Positions 42,651-53,480 are shown, numbered from the stretch's first letter. The stretch: 64,000 bases of DNA from Tricholoma matsutake (GCA_026075535.2 AP026545.1:6944001-7008000), one strand, 5' to 3'. Numbers and translations are program-made. The notes: a model not told the origin generated them from the sequence alone.

Positions 42651-43765
42651 TCGCTGCGAATAGGAAAATCCTGCTCCTCTACAACTTCCAGCTTAACCTC
42701 CTCTGCAACTTGATCCTTCGCTTCCTCAACATCTACAAGTGCCAACAGATCTTGCAGGAGTTCGTCTCGTCCCTCGGGGGTGAGCATGCGGATATCCTGA
42801 CGATGGGGACACGCTCCAGCCCTGTGTCCAGGTTCCCCACAACGGTAGCAGAGATCCAACTTACGTGCACGGCTGCGGGCTGCATCAACATCCATTGGTA
42901 CTGGGATATTGACGGCTGGTGTGGGAGTTTGACGAGCAGGAATGGGGTTAGGGCGGGGGAGGCTTCGATTGAAGGTGTAGGGTGTATGAGTGGTAGTTGG
43001 AGCACGGAATGCAGCATTAAACGCCGCATTTGTGAGTCGGTTCTCGTCACAGAGTGAAGCAGCTTCATACCAAGCAAGGATATCATCGTCCGCTGGGCGC
43101 CCTTCCAACATCTGTGCAATCTGGTCCTGAATTTCTCGGTTGAGCCCCCGTCGGAACTTCACCACCACTGGTAACCCACTCCCATACCCTGCCATGTCCA
43201 CCAAATCCTTGAACTCATCGATATAGTCATCCACGGATCGACGTCCCTGGTGGTAAGTGGATGACTCAAGTCGTGTCACTGCTCGGTGGCGTTCATTGAG
43301 GGGGCAGAAGTGGCATACGAACTCAGCTCGAAAGTCACCCCAAGTGGAGAAAGGTAGAGAACCGAGTTCTTTAGTTTGACGTAGGATACGGTCCACATAG
43401 AGATAGGCGTGTTCAGATTTCATGTATGTGAAGGCCCAATAAATTTTTGCAGCCTCATCGACGAATTGATGCGACTGGAGACTAATGTATAACTCACAGG
43501 AATTAAGGAATGCACGTCCCTGCGCACATGCACCATTAAATTCGGTGGGGGGGGACGGTTTGATCTGGGCACGTTCCTTAGTGGACGCGTTTGGCAAAAC
43601 ATCGTTGTTGGGTGCGCTTGGAGTCGTGAAGGGGGAACTATTAGTCGTAGGGTTAGCCTGGAGGGTCCTAACGAAGTTTTCAATCGTAGATTTAAGCGAG
43701 TCGATTTGCGTGCGCATTCCGGAAACGTCGCTTTCAAGCACGTCGAAGCGTTCTGATGCATCCAT
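42647..43765 (-). CDS. Gypsy gag, 372 aa
   Basis: ATG at 43765. A short heptad region (VLESDVSGMRTQIDSLKSTI) is followed by the capsid-like domain (FNGACAQGRAFLNSCELYI, LPFSTWGDFRAEFVCHF, DYIDEFKDLVDMAGYG, FRRGLNREIQDQIAQM). A CCHC knuckle CYRCGEPGHRAGAC lies near residue 305. It forms the particle that packages element RNA. A 166-bp leader separates it from the 5' LTR. Confidence 0.95.
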   Translation of the reverse strand: MDASERFDVLESDVSGMRTQIDSLKSTIENFVRTLQANPTTNSSPFTTPSAPNNDVLPNASTKERAQIKPSPPTEFNGACAQGRAFLNSCELYISLQSHQFVDEAAKIYWAFTYMKSEHAYLYVDRILRQTKELGSLPFSTWGDFRAEFVCHFCPLNERHRAVTRLESSTYHQGRRSVDDYIDEFKDLVDMAGYGSGLPVVVKFRRGLNREIQDQIAQMLEGRPADDDILAWYEAASLCDENRLTNAAFNAAFRAPTTTHTPYTFNRSLPRPNPIPARQTPTPAVNIPVPMDVDAARSRARKLDLCYRCGEPGHRAGACPHRQDIRMLTPEGRDELLQDLLALVDVEEAKDQVAEEVKLEVVEEQDFPIRSE

Positions 43766-43919
43766 GTCGCTAGGGAGCGCGTTTGGCGAAAATGGCGGCG
43801 CAATAAAGGCGAGAGTATCTGGAACGGTGTGTAGGGACTCTGTGGAGCTTTGGGAAGCGTCGTCCAGTCCGTACCTGCCTATTTTGGGCAGCGCGTTCGC
43901 GATTTTCGGGCCTTAGGGG

Positions 43920-43929
43920 AGAGTTTTCT
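43920..43929 (-). promoter_or_regulatory. Candidate self-priming primer-binding site
   Basis: Two nucleotides after the 5' LTR the minus strand reads AGAAAACTCT. This is the exact reverse complement of AGAGTTTTCT inside the LTR (44033-44042 in plus coordinates). A second short complement (CTAAGG here, CCTTAG there) lies alongside. No match to a tRNA CCA end (TGG start) is present. Tf1/sushi-type chromoviruses prime from their own RNA 5' end in this way. Confidence 0.5.
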
Positions 43930-43931
43930 AC

Positions 43932-44357
43932 TATAAGGGCAACCTAAGCCTCTAGCAAAGGGAAATCCGAAGTTAAAATTATACTACATAATACAGGCAT
44001 TGGGGGCGCACCTAGCAAAGGGAAATCCGAAGAGAAAACTCTAAGGATCCCCTTGCTGATGCCCAGTATATGTGAAGACGACAAAAATCAAATATAACCT
44101 AAAAATAGAAAAAGGCGGAGATAGGCGGATCAAGGCCGCCGAATGACATCATACCAAGGGGTATGTGTCGGAAGGGGTACTCCGCCTCTAAATATAAAAG
44201 TGTCAACATATACAAACATGATAGCAAGGGAAAATTAGTAATAAAATCCGGAAAAATCATAGAAAATGAAGAATAGAAGGAAATGAGGTGGAGAAAAATA
44301 TGGGACGAACATAAAAAATAGGAAAAACACACAGGGCACCCCCTTAGTCCCCTTACA
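43932..44357 (-). repeat. Gypsy 5' LTR
   Basis: 426 bp, two differences from the 3' LTR. If RNA starts at the self-complementary decamer, U3 would be about 315 bp. Confidence 0.95.
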
Positions 44358-44362
44358 GGATC

Positions 44363-44545
44363 CCTGACATTACAAAACTACTAGGATTCGAGCAGCCAAC
44401 ACTTGGCTCATCCCTATTTCCCTCCACCCAGCTTTCTTGCGACATCCACTCCATTGCCTTAGAATGGCATGTTCACTCAATTCGTCTCGCTGGTCGTATT
44501 TGGGGACAAGTTCAGTGTGTTGCAGCTGCTAGAGCCGGCTTCTGA
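44363..44545 (+). pseudogene. LINE C-terminal region, last part
   Basis: Reads PDITKLLGFEQPTLGSSLFP...HSIRLAGRIWGQ and stops with TGA at 44543-44545, in the frame predicted from 37666-38310 after removing 6052 bp. It provides the natural LINE C-terminus and proves the nested order. Confidence 0.85.
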
Positions 44546-44765
44546 TTTCTCATTATTCTCATATATATCACATTGCTCATCACAGCGTACTTTGCACTGC
44601 AGTGGTGGCAAGCTTTCCTCAATGAGGTTTTGATGCTACCCCACTTGCACCATTTAGTTATTCACTTATGTTCATTACTTGGTCTATCGAGGCTTACTTC
44701 TCAGTATGTCCTTAGCTACTTATGTAGCGTAGGTAATCAATATAGTAACATAGTAACAACAAATG

Positions 44766-45325
44766 GATTTTGCCATCCCTTATCCAATGTCTAAGTTTGA
44801 AAATGGCTCTGATCACTGGATCAATCAGCACACCAGCATCAAGCATTGTCTGCCGGAGTTGTGATTTGTTTTGCTATGACTCAACGAGTGGTCCATGGCA
44901 CCGTTCTCACCATCATTGTAGTGCTCACAATCAGACTGCTGCAGAAATTCAAGCATCCCTCAAGACTGGAGTGTTGACAAACAAATCGCAACAATACATA
45001 CAATTGTCAATCACATGTCACATTCAGTTGCCATGAGAAGTGCTGTGAGACCAAACATCAGAATGACTCAATCTCTAGATCTGAGGTCGACAAGAAGATC
45101 GATATGACAGTTCCTTTGTACAAATATTGTTTTCCACGCGTGAAGGGATTTCCTGCGCACGCAATGGTGTTGTCTACCGTTGCCGAGAAGGACATGGTCA
45201 ACATTTGGACATTGATCCACCATCTGACAGCTAGTCTTGGGGTCCCGGAACCCTTGTATTTTCTTGTTGTCATGCCCTGCATTCAACAGTCAATTGCCAG
45301 TGGAGAGCTCGAGGTCAAGGGATAA
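44766..45325 (+). pseudogene. Unknown gene relic
   Basis: Broken frames; the best piece is EVDKKIDMTVPLYKYCFPRV followed by AHAMVLSTVAEKDMVNIW and CIQQSIASGELEVKG (45085-45325). An upstream piece (SIVCRSCDLFCYDSTSG, 44850) is in another frame. It looks coding by its conserved hydrophobic/charged pattern but I do not recognise it. The downstream frame ends in TAA. Confidence 0.35.
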
Positions 45326-48300
45326 AATTATTTGAAACTTATGTAAACCATCAAGCTATGATAAAGAGAATGTCATAGTGCCTTAGACATTTGATAAAGT
45401 CTACCTGTGTACTACTGCATTTGCCTTGCAGTTTGGCCTGCTCGGTGACTAGCTGCAGAACTGCAGCTTCAGTGGTTGGACTGTCGAGAACATTTTTGGG
45501 TTTACTGATCAATGTATTCATGTTATCTGACACAGAAATTCCTGAGCTCTAACATTTGTCCCTCCTAGCTGCAATTCCACATGTATTGTCTTGTATGTTC
45601 AGTTGTAGATAGTTGAATAAATTGATTACATATTTGTCTTTTCTGATTGATTTTTGGTGTCCTGTGAGCTGGCGAAATTGTGCCAAGTTATCTGCCAGTC
45701 AGTGGCACTGCCACATGTTATCTGCCATGTTATCTGCCATTTGCCTTCAATCCTCTCCCTACTCTCAACCCTTCTGATCTTTGAGGTTCTATTATTATAA
45801 TGCATTGACAATAGCCTTGTACTTGTGCCTAGCTGATATTTTGAATATCAGGTGCTCTGAATTTTTTAAATTTGTAGTTTCAAGTTTTCACACATCATGA
45901 TATTGTAGTGCTGAAGATTTGCACAGTAGCTTCGCTCTCCTCAGTGTACCACAATGTGACAAATTCAGCATTCTGAGCAAGTAGAGGTTCTACCTCCTGG
46001 AGCCCATAATAATTGCCTGAGTCAGTGAACACAGCTTGAAAATCCAAGTATTCTCATGACCATTGACCACTGACAAATTCAGTGAAGGAATCCAAGTCTG
46101 AACCCCTTCTTACAATTAATCCACTGATGTATAGTACATGTTTCATTGGGATACAGCTGTGAGTTGTTGGACCTTGGCTGAAACTTTGCTGAAACTGCCA
46201 AGAAACTGCCAAAACTGAGCTGTTACTAGGTGAACAAAAATGCAAGGGGGTGTCGGCACCCGAATCCCACACATCAGGTGGGGGGGGGGGAGTCTGGAGG
46301 ACCCACTTCAAAAATTTTTGACATTGAAGTTTTGAAAGGTCAGGTCATGTTTAGGGTGCTCTAGAGCTGCAAATTTGGCTCCAAAACATGTTCTGTCTCT
46401 TGGTTTCCCCACCCAATGCAGCAGATTCAGCCTCCAGCCCACACTCAGTGTTGTTCCTGACCTTCCCTAGTATATTATAATAATTGGCATCATTGTACTG
46501 GAAATACCACCAAACCTTGTCAATTCTTTCAAAGTATTTAAATTGTTGGAATTTGGGTTTGCAAGTTGCATGATGCTGCCCCCTGTTATTTGTTTTCTAC
46601 ATTTAGTTTTCTTAGGTTTCTCATTATGGTTTGCAGTTGTAGTAGTCTGACACATGATCTATTTGCCTTGTGAGCTCTTACCAAATAATTAATAGGTGCA
46701 CTGGTGTACTACTAGTAAATCAAGTGTAAATACCCAGCTGATAAGAGAGGAAGAATGGGAAAATTACAGAAGAGCCTTCAGTGCACAAGGTAGCAGACAC
46801 TGAAGGTGTATAGGAGGTGTGATGACTGAGGGAGTTGATCACACAGGTCACGAAACACTCGTCCACTCATTGACTCGAGTTTGACATGCATGTGACATGG
46901 TTGATGATTTTGATCCAGTAGTTACCCAAAATAGGCCGACACATGATGGGAAACTATCATATATAGAAGGATGGGGAGGGGATCCTGGATGGCCGCTTAA
47001 AAAAAATTATGAGTGGATGTCTAAAATTTGTGGCCTGTCACCCCCTTGCAAAAATGGAGAAAAGCTTCCACTGCCTTGAAATGCAAATTTAGGTAATTTG
47101 CCCGCCAGAGCATGTACCTACATGAGCAGGAATGCTCTCAAGCAAATCTTTGCTATTCTTAGTTCTTTTTACACAATTTGCATCTATTTATACCCAGTAC
47201 ATTGGATGGAAAACCCATTTTTGTGACAAGTTCTCACACTTGACAGACCTACTTTCCTTGTTCATCTGGGCTCAAACCGGGGCCCATCAGGTTTTATGGT
47301 ACTGTGTCGCTGCCTTGCATTCTAAATCTTCTTAGGTGAAGGTATCAATTTCTCATTCATCTTGGCCAACTGTGGGTGCAAAGCAAGACCTGTGTACCAT
47401 TTTTTTTTTACTGAACAGTGTGAATGGATGACAAGGCAGTCTTGGTTTAAAGCTAGTCTCATATTTGACTGAGTGACAATTGCCAGGATGTCCAATCTTA
47501 GTTCGGATTCTGAGTCATTCAATCCAGCCACAGCCTCTTTCACTGTTGGGAACAACTTGAGCACTGCACACAGTTTGTAGTTTATCTAGTCCTCCATCTT
47601 GCACTTGCTGATGCCTTGACTATGCATAGCCTTATATTTCAAACCTGATGTAGGGAAAGAAAGCCCACTGCTCACAGTGCAGACTGTGCAGAAGTATGTC
47701 AGGTTTTATATGGACCAGTCCCCAATTTAACATGAATTGTTTACAGGCTTGCCTCTAGTAACCTTATATCCCATCACAATACAAAGGTGGAGGCTGCATG
47801 GGTGCAGCATAGACAGTAGTCAACTTCAACTTAACGAGTTCAAAATTTACGAGTTCAAAATTTACACTAGTGCCTACTTGCAAATTGACTCGAACATACC
47901 GTATTGAGTGACTAGCCTCCTAGGTCTCTTGGTCACATACTTGAAGCTTGTGAGTGAGGTGGCAGATACAACTTGAATCCTCCTTTGACTGTGATTCACA
48001 GCAATTTCTCCGGTTCCCTCTTTGAGCTCTGTCTTGTGATATATGTTTGCCTGTTGACTGTTGACTATCACATCTTCAATGCAATATCTTATCAACTATC
48101 TACATGCAGTTCTACATGAGGGCCAGCACCCAGTATGTGAAGGCCTCAACCGGCATTGGACCTCCGAGTCATGGGTCAAACTGAGTACTAACAAGGGTCA
48201 AGAGTTTCAAAATATTTTGTAAACTGCCTCGGAATCTACGAGGAGGATGCAGTTCTGCTTCGGAATTGAAATACACATTGACTAACATATATTGAATCGA

Positions 48301-49640
48301 TCTACAACATAAAATAATGATAAGATGAAGTGGTAGTGCTAGCAGAAAGAAGCCGAGTCGACAACACACCCACCCCACGCCTATGAGCCCCTGCAAGTGC
48401 CAAAAACAGGGAGTTTCAAAACTTTTCGTAACACTAGTCACGCGAACTTATGCCTACTTACGCAGAGTCGAAAGATTCAAAATGTCACATTCTGTTACAC
48501 ATTTTGCATTGTCCTTCCACCCAATGCCTCGAAGACATTATAAAACCCTAGTATTCTCGGGGTATGATCTAATGTATACATACAAGAAGCCACGAGCTTC
48601 CCAGGATTTTTCAGATACTTCTGCCCTTTAGAGAACTGGATAAAGTCACAGGTGATCATTCTGATCTGTTAATTCGATGTCCCTCTTTGCTTCCACAACA
48701 CCCATCCTTCAAATGAGTTCATATATGGATTAACATCCAGTGTACCCTATAGTCTGAAAAAACTCCGAGAGAAAAAGCTGGCGAAATCGTTTGAGAAGTG
48801 TGGTTTTGAAACTCTCTACCATTTTGAATGCCGCTACACGTGATAGTACGTGTCGCATAAAATAACTCAATGTCACACTGTGACACGCCATTGACCATGT
48901 AACGAGGACCCCAGCTGACGAAAAAGGTATGGAAGTCGAAGACTCATAGGCAAAGGTTGACCATGTCCTTCTCGGCAACGGTAGTTGTCCTCATCTAACA
49001 TCATGCATCATGCATCTTGTCAGATCAGCCCCCATGTGCCTGTTTCCCATCATCATCGATCATTCATCTGCTGACCGTCTCCCACGGTCCATCACCATGC
49101 GCCACAGCATCCCGCTCATCGTGTGCGACGACGAGCAAACTATTCAATGAAATACGAATCATTTCCGTTCGCTTTTTTCATTTATTACATAATCCTACAT
49201 AATTTCCAATTGAATTATTACCTTACACCTGCTTGAAAAGATGGATTATGCCATTCCAACTGATAATAAATATACATTTTCAATTTTCATAATACTGAGT
49301 AGTACAGCATATAACTATTAGACACTTATTAAAAAAGCAAAGATAATTTGCAGTGGAAAGGCATGCCACGAAGCATCGTTCGATCAACGTTGATCGATGA
49401 TCGAAGCAACAAGAATTTGCTAATCGGGATCCCACGGTTTCTTTGTTGATTCCACTATGGCCTTACTGCCAGCTTTCTGCTCACTCAATTTTGCCCTCCA
49501 CCCGAACTGGCTGATGGCATTGTCAGTACTCAGTTACATTAGAGGTACATTGCAGCCTGAGAGGACGAGGTCGGAGGGCACGCTAGGACGGGGCTTGATA
49601 GGGCTTGATATTAGGTGGAGATAAATAGATAACAACAATT
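45326..49640. other. Gene-poor stretch, no supported feature
   Basis: AT-rich sequence with frames under about 90 codons and no domain, LTR or TIR I could pair. Points of note: short repeats of GTTATCTGCCA at 45700-45740, and a GGGTGTCGGCAC motif at 46252 followed by a run of G, resembling 53757. From about 48400 the CpG content rises and the sequence looks like undecayed host DNA. Confidence 0.5.
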
Positions 49641-49675
49641 GTGCGCGCGCGGGAAATCCCTTCGCGCGCGGAAAA
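49641..49675. promoter_or_regulatory. CpG-dense site with two E2F-like motifs
   Basis: GCGCGCGGGAAA and, 12 bp on, CGCGCGGAAAA both match TTTSSCGCG on the reverse strand. The pair lies just upstream of a possible gene. Regulatory meaning is inferred from the consensus only. Confidence 0.3.
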
Positions 49676-49699
49676 TAATAATTGTACAAAGGAACCGTC

Positions 49700-50720
49700 A
49701 TAGATCGAAGCTCTCACCCAAGCGCGAAAGGAGAATCAAGATGAACTCAAGGCTCTGAAGGCTACCGAATCCCAGCTCACAACAAAGAAGAAGTACAAGG
49801 CTGAATCAAGCTCAAGTGGTCGTGTAAGTCATTGAACGAGTACTGCAGCACGCAAGGCTGCGGTTCCCTATCCAAAGAGTATTACAATCTTATGCATGAG
49901 TTTGAACATGATACGAGACTCGGATCTGGGATCACTAGCTGTCGCCATTGCCTTTTCCGCAGTCGAGATTCCTGTCAACATGCTTTCTCCAGGTGGCAGA
50001 TTGCCTGGGGTTACTGTAGCGTCTTCAAGTTCAGTGCCTGCCGAGAAACCGTCCAGCACATTTCCGCTCCTAGGCAGTTCAGATATGACATTCTCCTTGG
50101 TCTCGGATGTGTCGCAGCCATTACAATCATGGTGCGGTACAAGCGGCGATACTAATCCTTCCGAATGCGGATCTCTCATCGACCTTGCAACTCCAACTGA
50201 GGACTGGAAACCTGCAGGGTTAAGCGCACACAAGGAAATAAAGACTGTCCACACCGACTTCCGCCACAGCGATCGTGTGAGTGCGTTGAACAGGGAGACG
50301 GCGGCGATGGTTTATGAGTGGCTGCGACCATACCTGAAGGAAATACAGGAGATTGCGCCCGGGGAACGCTGGGCCTGTGTTACGGGAAAGGCGGAAAGGA
50401 AGCAAGGGCCAACCTGGAGGATGACTGGGTGCGTTCAGGTCCGCTTTTAATGACGAAATACATATCAACGATATCTTGTAGCGTGAAGTTTTCTCCGCTA
50501 CGGCCCAACGAATTGTTTTAAACCGCACTGCGACGGCTTGACTAATGAATCCCTCGATGGCATCAATAAATCGCTTGTCACACTGCATCGTTATCTAAAT
50601 GATAATGGAATGGCGACGCGTTTCTGGACACCGGACAAGAAGGATTGGTTAGACGCTGTTAGACGTGCATCCAAAGGTAGGAAGGGTGCTCATTTTTCAA
50701 CAGAGGATGTTGATGCATAG
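49700..50720 (+). CDS. Possible host gene, structure unresolved
   Basis: A charged exon-like piece (ALTQARKENQDELKALKATE, 49711-49815) ends at a GTAAGT. A frame from 49896 to 50450 contains SAHKEIKTVHTDFRHSDRVS and AAMVYEWLRPYLKEIQEIAP. A GTGCGT...TTGTAG pair (50431-50480) could be an intron. A last frame (50538-50720) reads LVTLHRYLNDNGMATRF and KKDWLDAVRRASKGRK. CpG is normal here. I cannot name the protein or prove these belong together; they may be two genes or a pseudogene. Confidence 0.3.
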
Positions 50721-51734
50721 AGGTGAGGTAACGAAGGGAGTAAAGTGTACAATGAGGGGCGATATTTTGTTTGAACAGGTGGTACAGTAAATGTGGAGTG
50801 AGTGTGATAAGCGTCCACTTACGCACATGCATTAGGACTCCATTCTTGCCGCACTTCTATATTTTGGAAATTGTCTTCTCATGCAAACAATGCAACCGCA
50901 GGAGACCAATGCGAGGTCGTCGTTTTTTCCCCCTTCGCCTTGTGTACTTGGCGCGGGACAGTACGTACGTGTACACGAGACGCATGCGCAGGTATGTACA
51001 AAAGGTCCGAAGATAAGCGATAACACCCCAAATATACAATGCATAGTGGCCGTCGTCTTGGGGATGGACTGTGAGAGGCATGCCCCCATCGAGAAGTAGG
51101 CCCGGAGGGCCGGAGTACAAGCATCCCCGCTGAGCTAGTCAGGTTATCCAGGGTTATCCACGCATCAAGATTCAATATTCAAGCGGCCGTTATTGTATCA
51201 ATATTGACTGCGACGATCTCCGAGTTCTCGGCATGTTTCTCCATGATATGCCTCACGATTCAAATATTGCAAGGATTTCATTCTTATGCAGCGACCCGAA
51301 CCGACACCTACCGACACTAGGCTATCAGCATTGTTCAAGGTATAAAGGTTGTATGATGGCAGACAATGACCTATGCTTTACTGAGTCGACGTGGCCGAAC
51401 GGAGTATATACATAATTATACGATTCACTGGAAACTTTGTACAGGCCGCCGAATATCAAGTAGGTTCGCGCAGGAGCACGACTCCGGCACGCGCGTCCCG
51501 GAATTCCATTATTACACTCTCAGTAATTATAAACGTCATGCGACACCGAGGGGTTACTAGGCAGCAGGTTCTAGACCGCGGGTCATTGTGACTCTCTATT
51601 CGCATCCAACTTTCTGCCTCCTTTAAAGTCCTCATAATAAGTAATGTCAATGATTATAATACATGAGTCCGATCTCCTATCAATGTCTGCTTAACAGCAC
51701 ATCTCACAAGGGCAGCCTACACGTTAGTTGGTTA
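50721..51734. other. No supported feature
   Basis: Short overlapping frames on both strands without shared codon pattern. An A-box-like TGGCCGAACGG (51394) and GGTTCGCGCAG (51466) do not fold as a tRNA. Probably intergenic or promoter/terminator sequence between host genes. Confidence 0.4.
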
Positions 51735-52249
51735 TTAGCAGATATTATGACGAACAGTTAGAATGGAAATCGCACAAATAATGTCTGCAACGCAACCGCA
51801 GCATCCCTAAATTTTTTCATAAGAACCCGTCGTTTAGCATTGCCAGCATGAAAAAAGCAAACCTCGCAGCACTCTAAAATGGGGGTAGCGTGAGTTTTCT
51901 GGAGCATGTATGAAAAGGGATCTTGGACTTACCGAAGCAAAGGAAACATCCTAGCATACCCAGGAAACAATCCTATGAACAAAGAACATCAATATTGCGC
52001 ATGCATTGTGATCAATAACGAACACCCATACTTTTGCAGCACCTCCACCCCTAATCCTGTGTGCCTTGTGAGACTCCTCATGCTGGCAGGATGATGTCTT
52101 ATTAGCCTTCATGGCATCTTTGCAAAATCGCCATCAATTTCGAAATGCAAGAAAGGGGTAGGGGCTTGGCACTCACCCATCTCGACACCAGGGTTGGGTT
52201 GGTTGACTACAACAGCCTTTCCTGGCATGGTGATCTTGGGAGAACTCAT
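51735..52249 (-). CDS. Small cysteine-rich protein (93 aa), five exons with an 11-nt microexon
   Basis: Exons (minus) 52249-52177, 52117-52032, 51972-51933, 51873-51863 and 51806-51735. Introns of 59, 59, 59 and 56 nt all have GT-AG ends, and the joined length (282 bp) is in frame from ATG to TAA. The product begins MSSPKITMPGKAVVV, has a basic RIRGGGAAK box, then CFLGMLGCFLCFECCEGCC and CVADIIC. It therefore carries a Cys-rich hydrophobic block suited to multiple palmitoylation or membrane association. I recall similar small CYSTM-like proteins with the RIRGGGAAKDCF motif in basidiomycetes; function unknown. The last exon could end differently if another intron follows ADIIC. A TATA box lies about 80 bp upstream. 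This is the clearest host gene in the window. Confidence 0.72.
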
Positions 52250-52326
52250 CGCGCTTTGGGGAGTTGGGTTAACGGGTTGGAGTAGTGGGAGAGGAGTCAA
52301 GCTGGAGTCGAGTGGTCGGCTAAATG

Positions 52327-52336
52327 TCTTATATAG
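52327..52336 (-). promoter_or_regulatory. TATA box of the cysteine-rich gene
   Basis: GCTATATAAG on the minus strand lies 78 bp before the ATG. A pyrimidine-rich leader (CTCCTCTCCCACTACTCC) between them is typical of well-expressed fungal genes. A second TATA-like TTATATATAG occurs near 52400. Confidence 0.55.
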
Positions 52337-52419
52337 CTTGCACCGGACAAATTGGAGCCTAGATGACACTCTGATAATAACATTTGAACACTGCCCCCCT
52401 CTATATATAACCCAGTCAC

Positions 52420-53332
52420 GTTCGCAACTTGGCGTTGAGGCAGTACTCGTTAGAGCTGCGGCACAGATCTAACCAATGTCGTTAGTCTGTTCATGCTAGA
52501 GCTTCTTCAAGTTAGTCGATATGTATGCTTCTTTCGAGCCCGGGTATGCTAAATAACTTGTTCGAATTTTCCGGCGCGTCAAACCCAAAATCGATGTACA
52601 AGTTGCAAAATCACATGGGCTGGAAGAACGTTGGCCTAATGCAGCTAAGACTCCAGAACGTGGACAATCAATACGTCAATCTTGCTCGATGACGAATGAA
52701 GTGACGTCGCGGTAGCATCATCAGATCTAGTGCGCCAAGTGGTCATGTGTGTATACACAGCTATGGATCCTTTATTCATGATCGAAGTATGTAAATCGCG
52801 TCGACTTGTTACACGCGTTCTCGCAGACGGAAATCGTCTCCGACATGAAAAGCCTCACCAGAACCTGGCAGGATGATATACAACTAACTGTACTGACCGT
52901 ATAAGTATAAGTGTGTGGTACATGCACAAGTAAGGGTCAACATATCAAAGCAACTGTAGTTGCCTGCTCAGGTCGACACCCCAAACAACAACCAGCATAG
53001 CTTGCTAGCCATCGTCCCGCCAGTGTTTGTTTGCCTGCAGCCACCATCAAGGTAATTATAACTTCTTCATCTCACATTCAGATCTGGTCTTGAATGGTGC
53101 CTCATTGTGGATTGATGCGGGCTTGATGAGACTTCCTTTTCTCCCATATCCCACCTGATCAGTTTGACAGGTTCCAATTGTCTTTGTGACCACTTCACAG
53201 TCCATCATCCTATCTGGTTCCTGTCAGATATGTCTTCTACTTTCCAATCATATTATTTTCATTTCCTAGAATATAATTATATTGTCAATTCTTAGATGTA
53301 TCCTAGCCTTCTACTTCCAGAGGTTTATGCAC
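52420..53332. other. No gene seen; one arm of a degenerate direct repeat
   Basis: About 52960-53040 (GTCGACACCCCAAACAAC...GTTTGTTTGCCTGC) is repeated in decayed form at about 53670-53760 (GTCAACACCCCACACAATGA...TTTGTTTGCCCGCC), some 700 bp apart. This may mark the ends of a relic element. Nothing coding between. Confidence 0.4.
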
Positions 53333-53480
53333 ATAGGTAAGCTACACTGTACCAAATGATACATTCTATCAAACATACACATTATATCGAGTGATACAGG
53401 TTTGGTGGATGCTGTCGAACACTATATATGTACATACTATAGTAACCAATGAGTGCACTATTAGATAGCTTGCTGTACTG
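53333..53480 (+). repeat. Fragment of a giant-transposon-type TIR
   Basis: ATAGGTAAGCTACACTGTACC, AAATGATAC and GGTTTGGTGGATGCTGTC match the inner part of the TIRs (10665-10750 and the complement of 26830-26925) at moderate identity. It is an isolated piece with no partner repeat in the window, so it shows that the family has other copies. Confidence 0.65.

Larger units (their letters stand above)
38311..44357 (-). mobile_element. Intact chromodomain Ty3/Gypsy element (6047 bp)
   Basis: Two 426-bp LTRs, reading TGTAAGGGGACTAAGG at their start on the minus strand, enclose open gag and pol genes. The LTRs differ at only two positions (in CCCTT(T/G)CTG and GGTGG(G/A)GAA), so insertion is recent. 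The flanks AGATC (38306-38310) and GGATC (44358-44362) form a 5-bp duplication with one difference. A purine tract (GAGAGGGGGTGA, minus strand) precedes the 3' LTR. CpG content is high compared with older neighbours. It inserted into the LINE. Confidence 0.97.
29873..44545 (+). mobile_element. Non-LTR retrotransposon (LINE), split by two nested elements
   Basis: Coding blocks in order are ORF1 plus APE endonuclease (29873-33277), RT (33455-34122 and 35683-36435), RNase H (36595-37551) and a C-terminal block (37666-38310 and 44363-44545). Removing the hAT-like element (34123-35682) and the Gypsy element (38311-44357), each with one target copy, leaves the frames continuous. The 5' boundary is not defined. 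After the stop a 3' untranslated region runs to about 44765, where AACATAGTAACAACAA may be a short non-poly(A) tail. Target duplications were not found. The order APE-RT-RNase H fits Tad/I-like LINE clades. Confidence 0.9.

Noticed and set aside
40117..43916. Plus-strand frames over the Gypsy gag-pol (for example 42632-43057 and 43485-43916)
   Set aside because: Antisense to intact, motif-bearing gag and pol; no independent support.
51380..51480. Possible tRNA (TGGCCGAACGG as A box, GGTTCGCGCAG as B box)
   Set aside because: The D-arm lacks its closing strand, no anticodon stem forms, and the acceptor ends do not pair.
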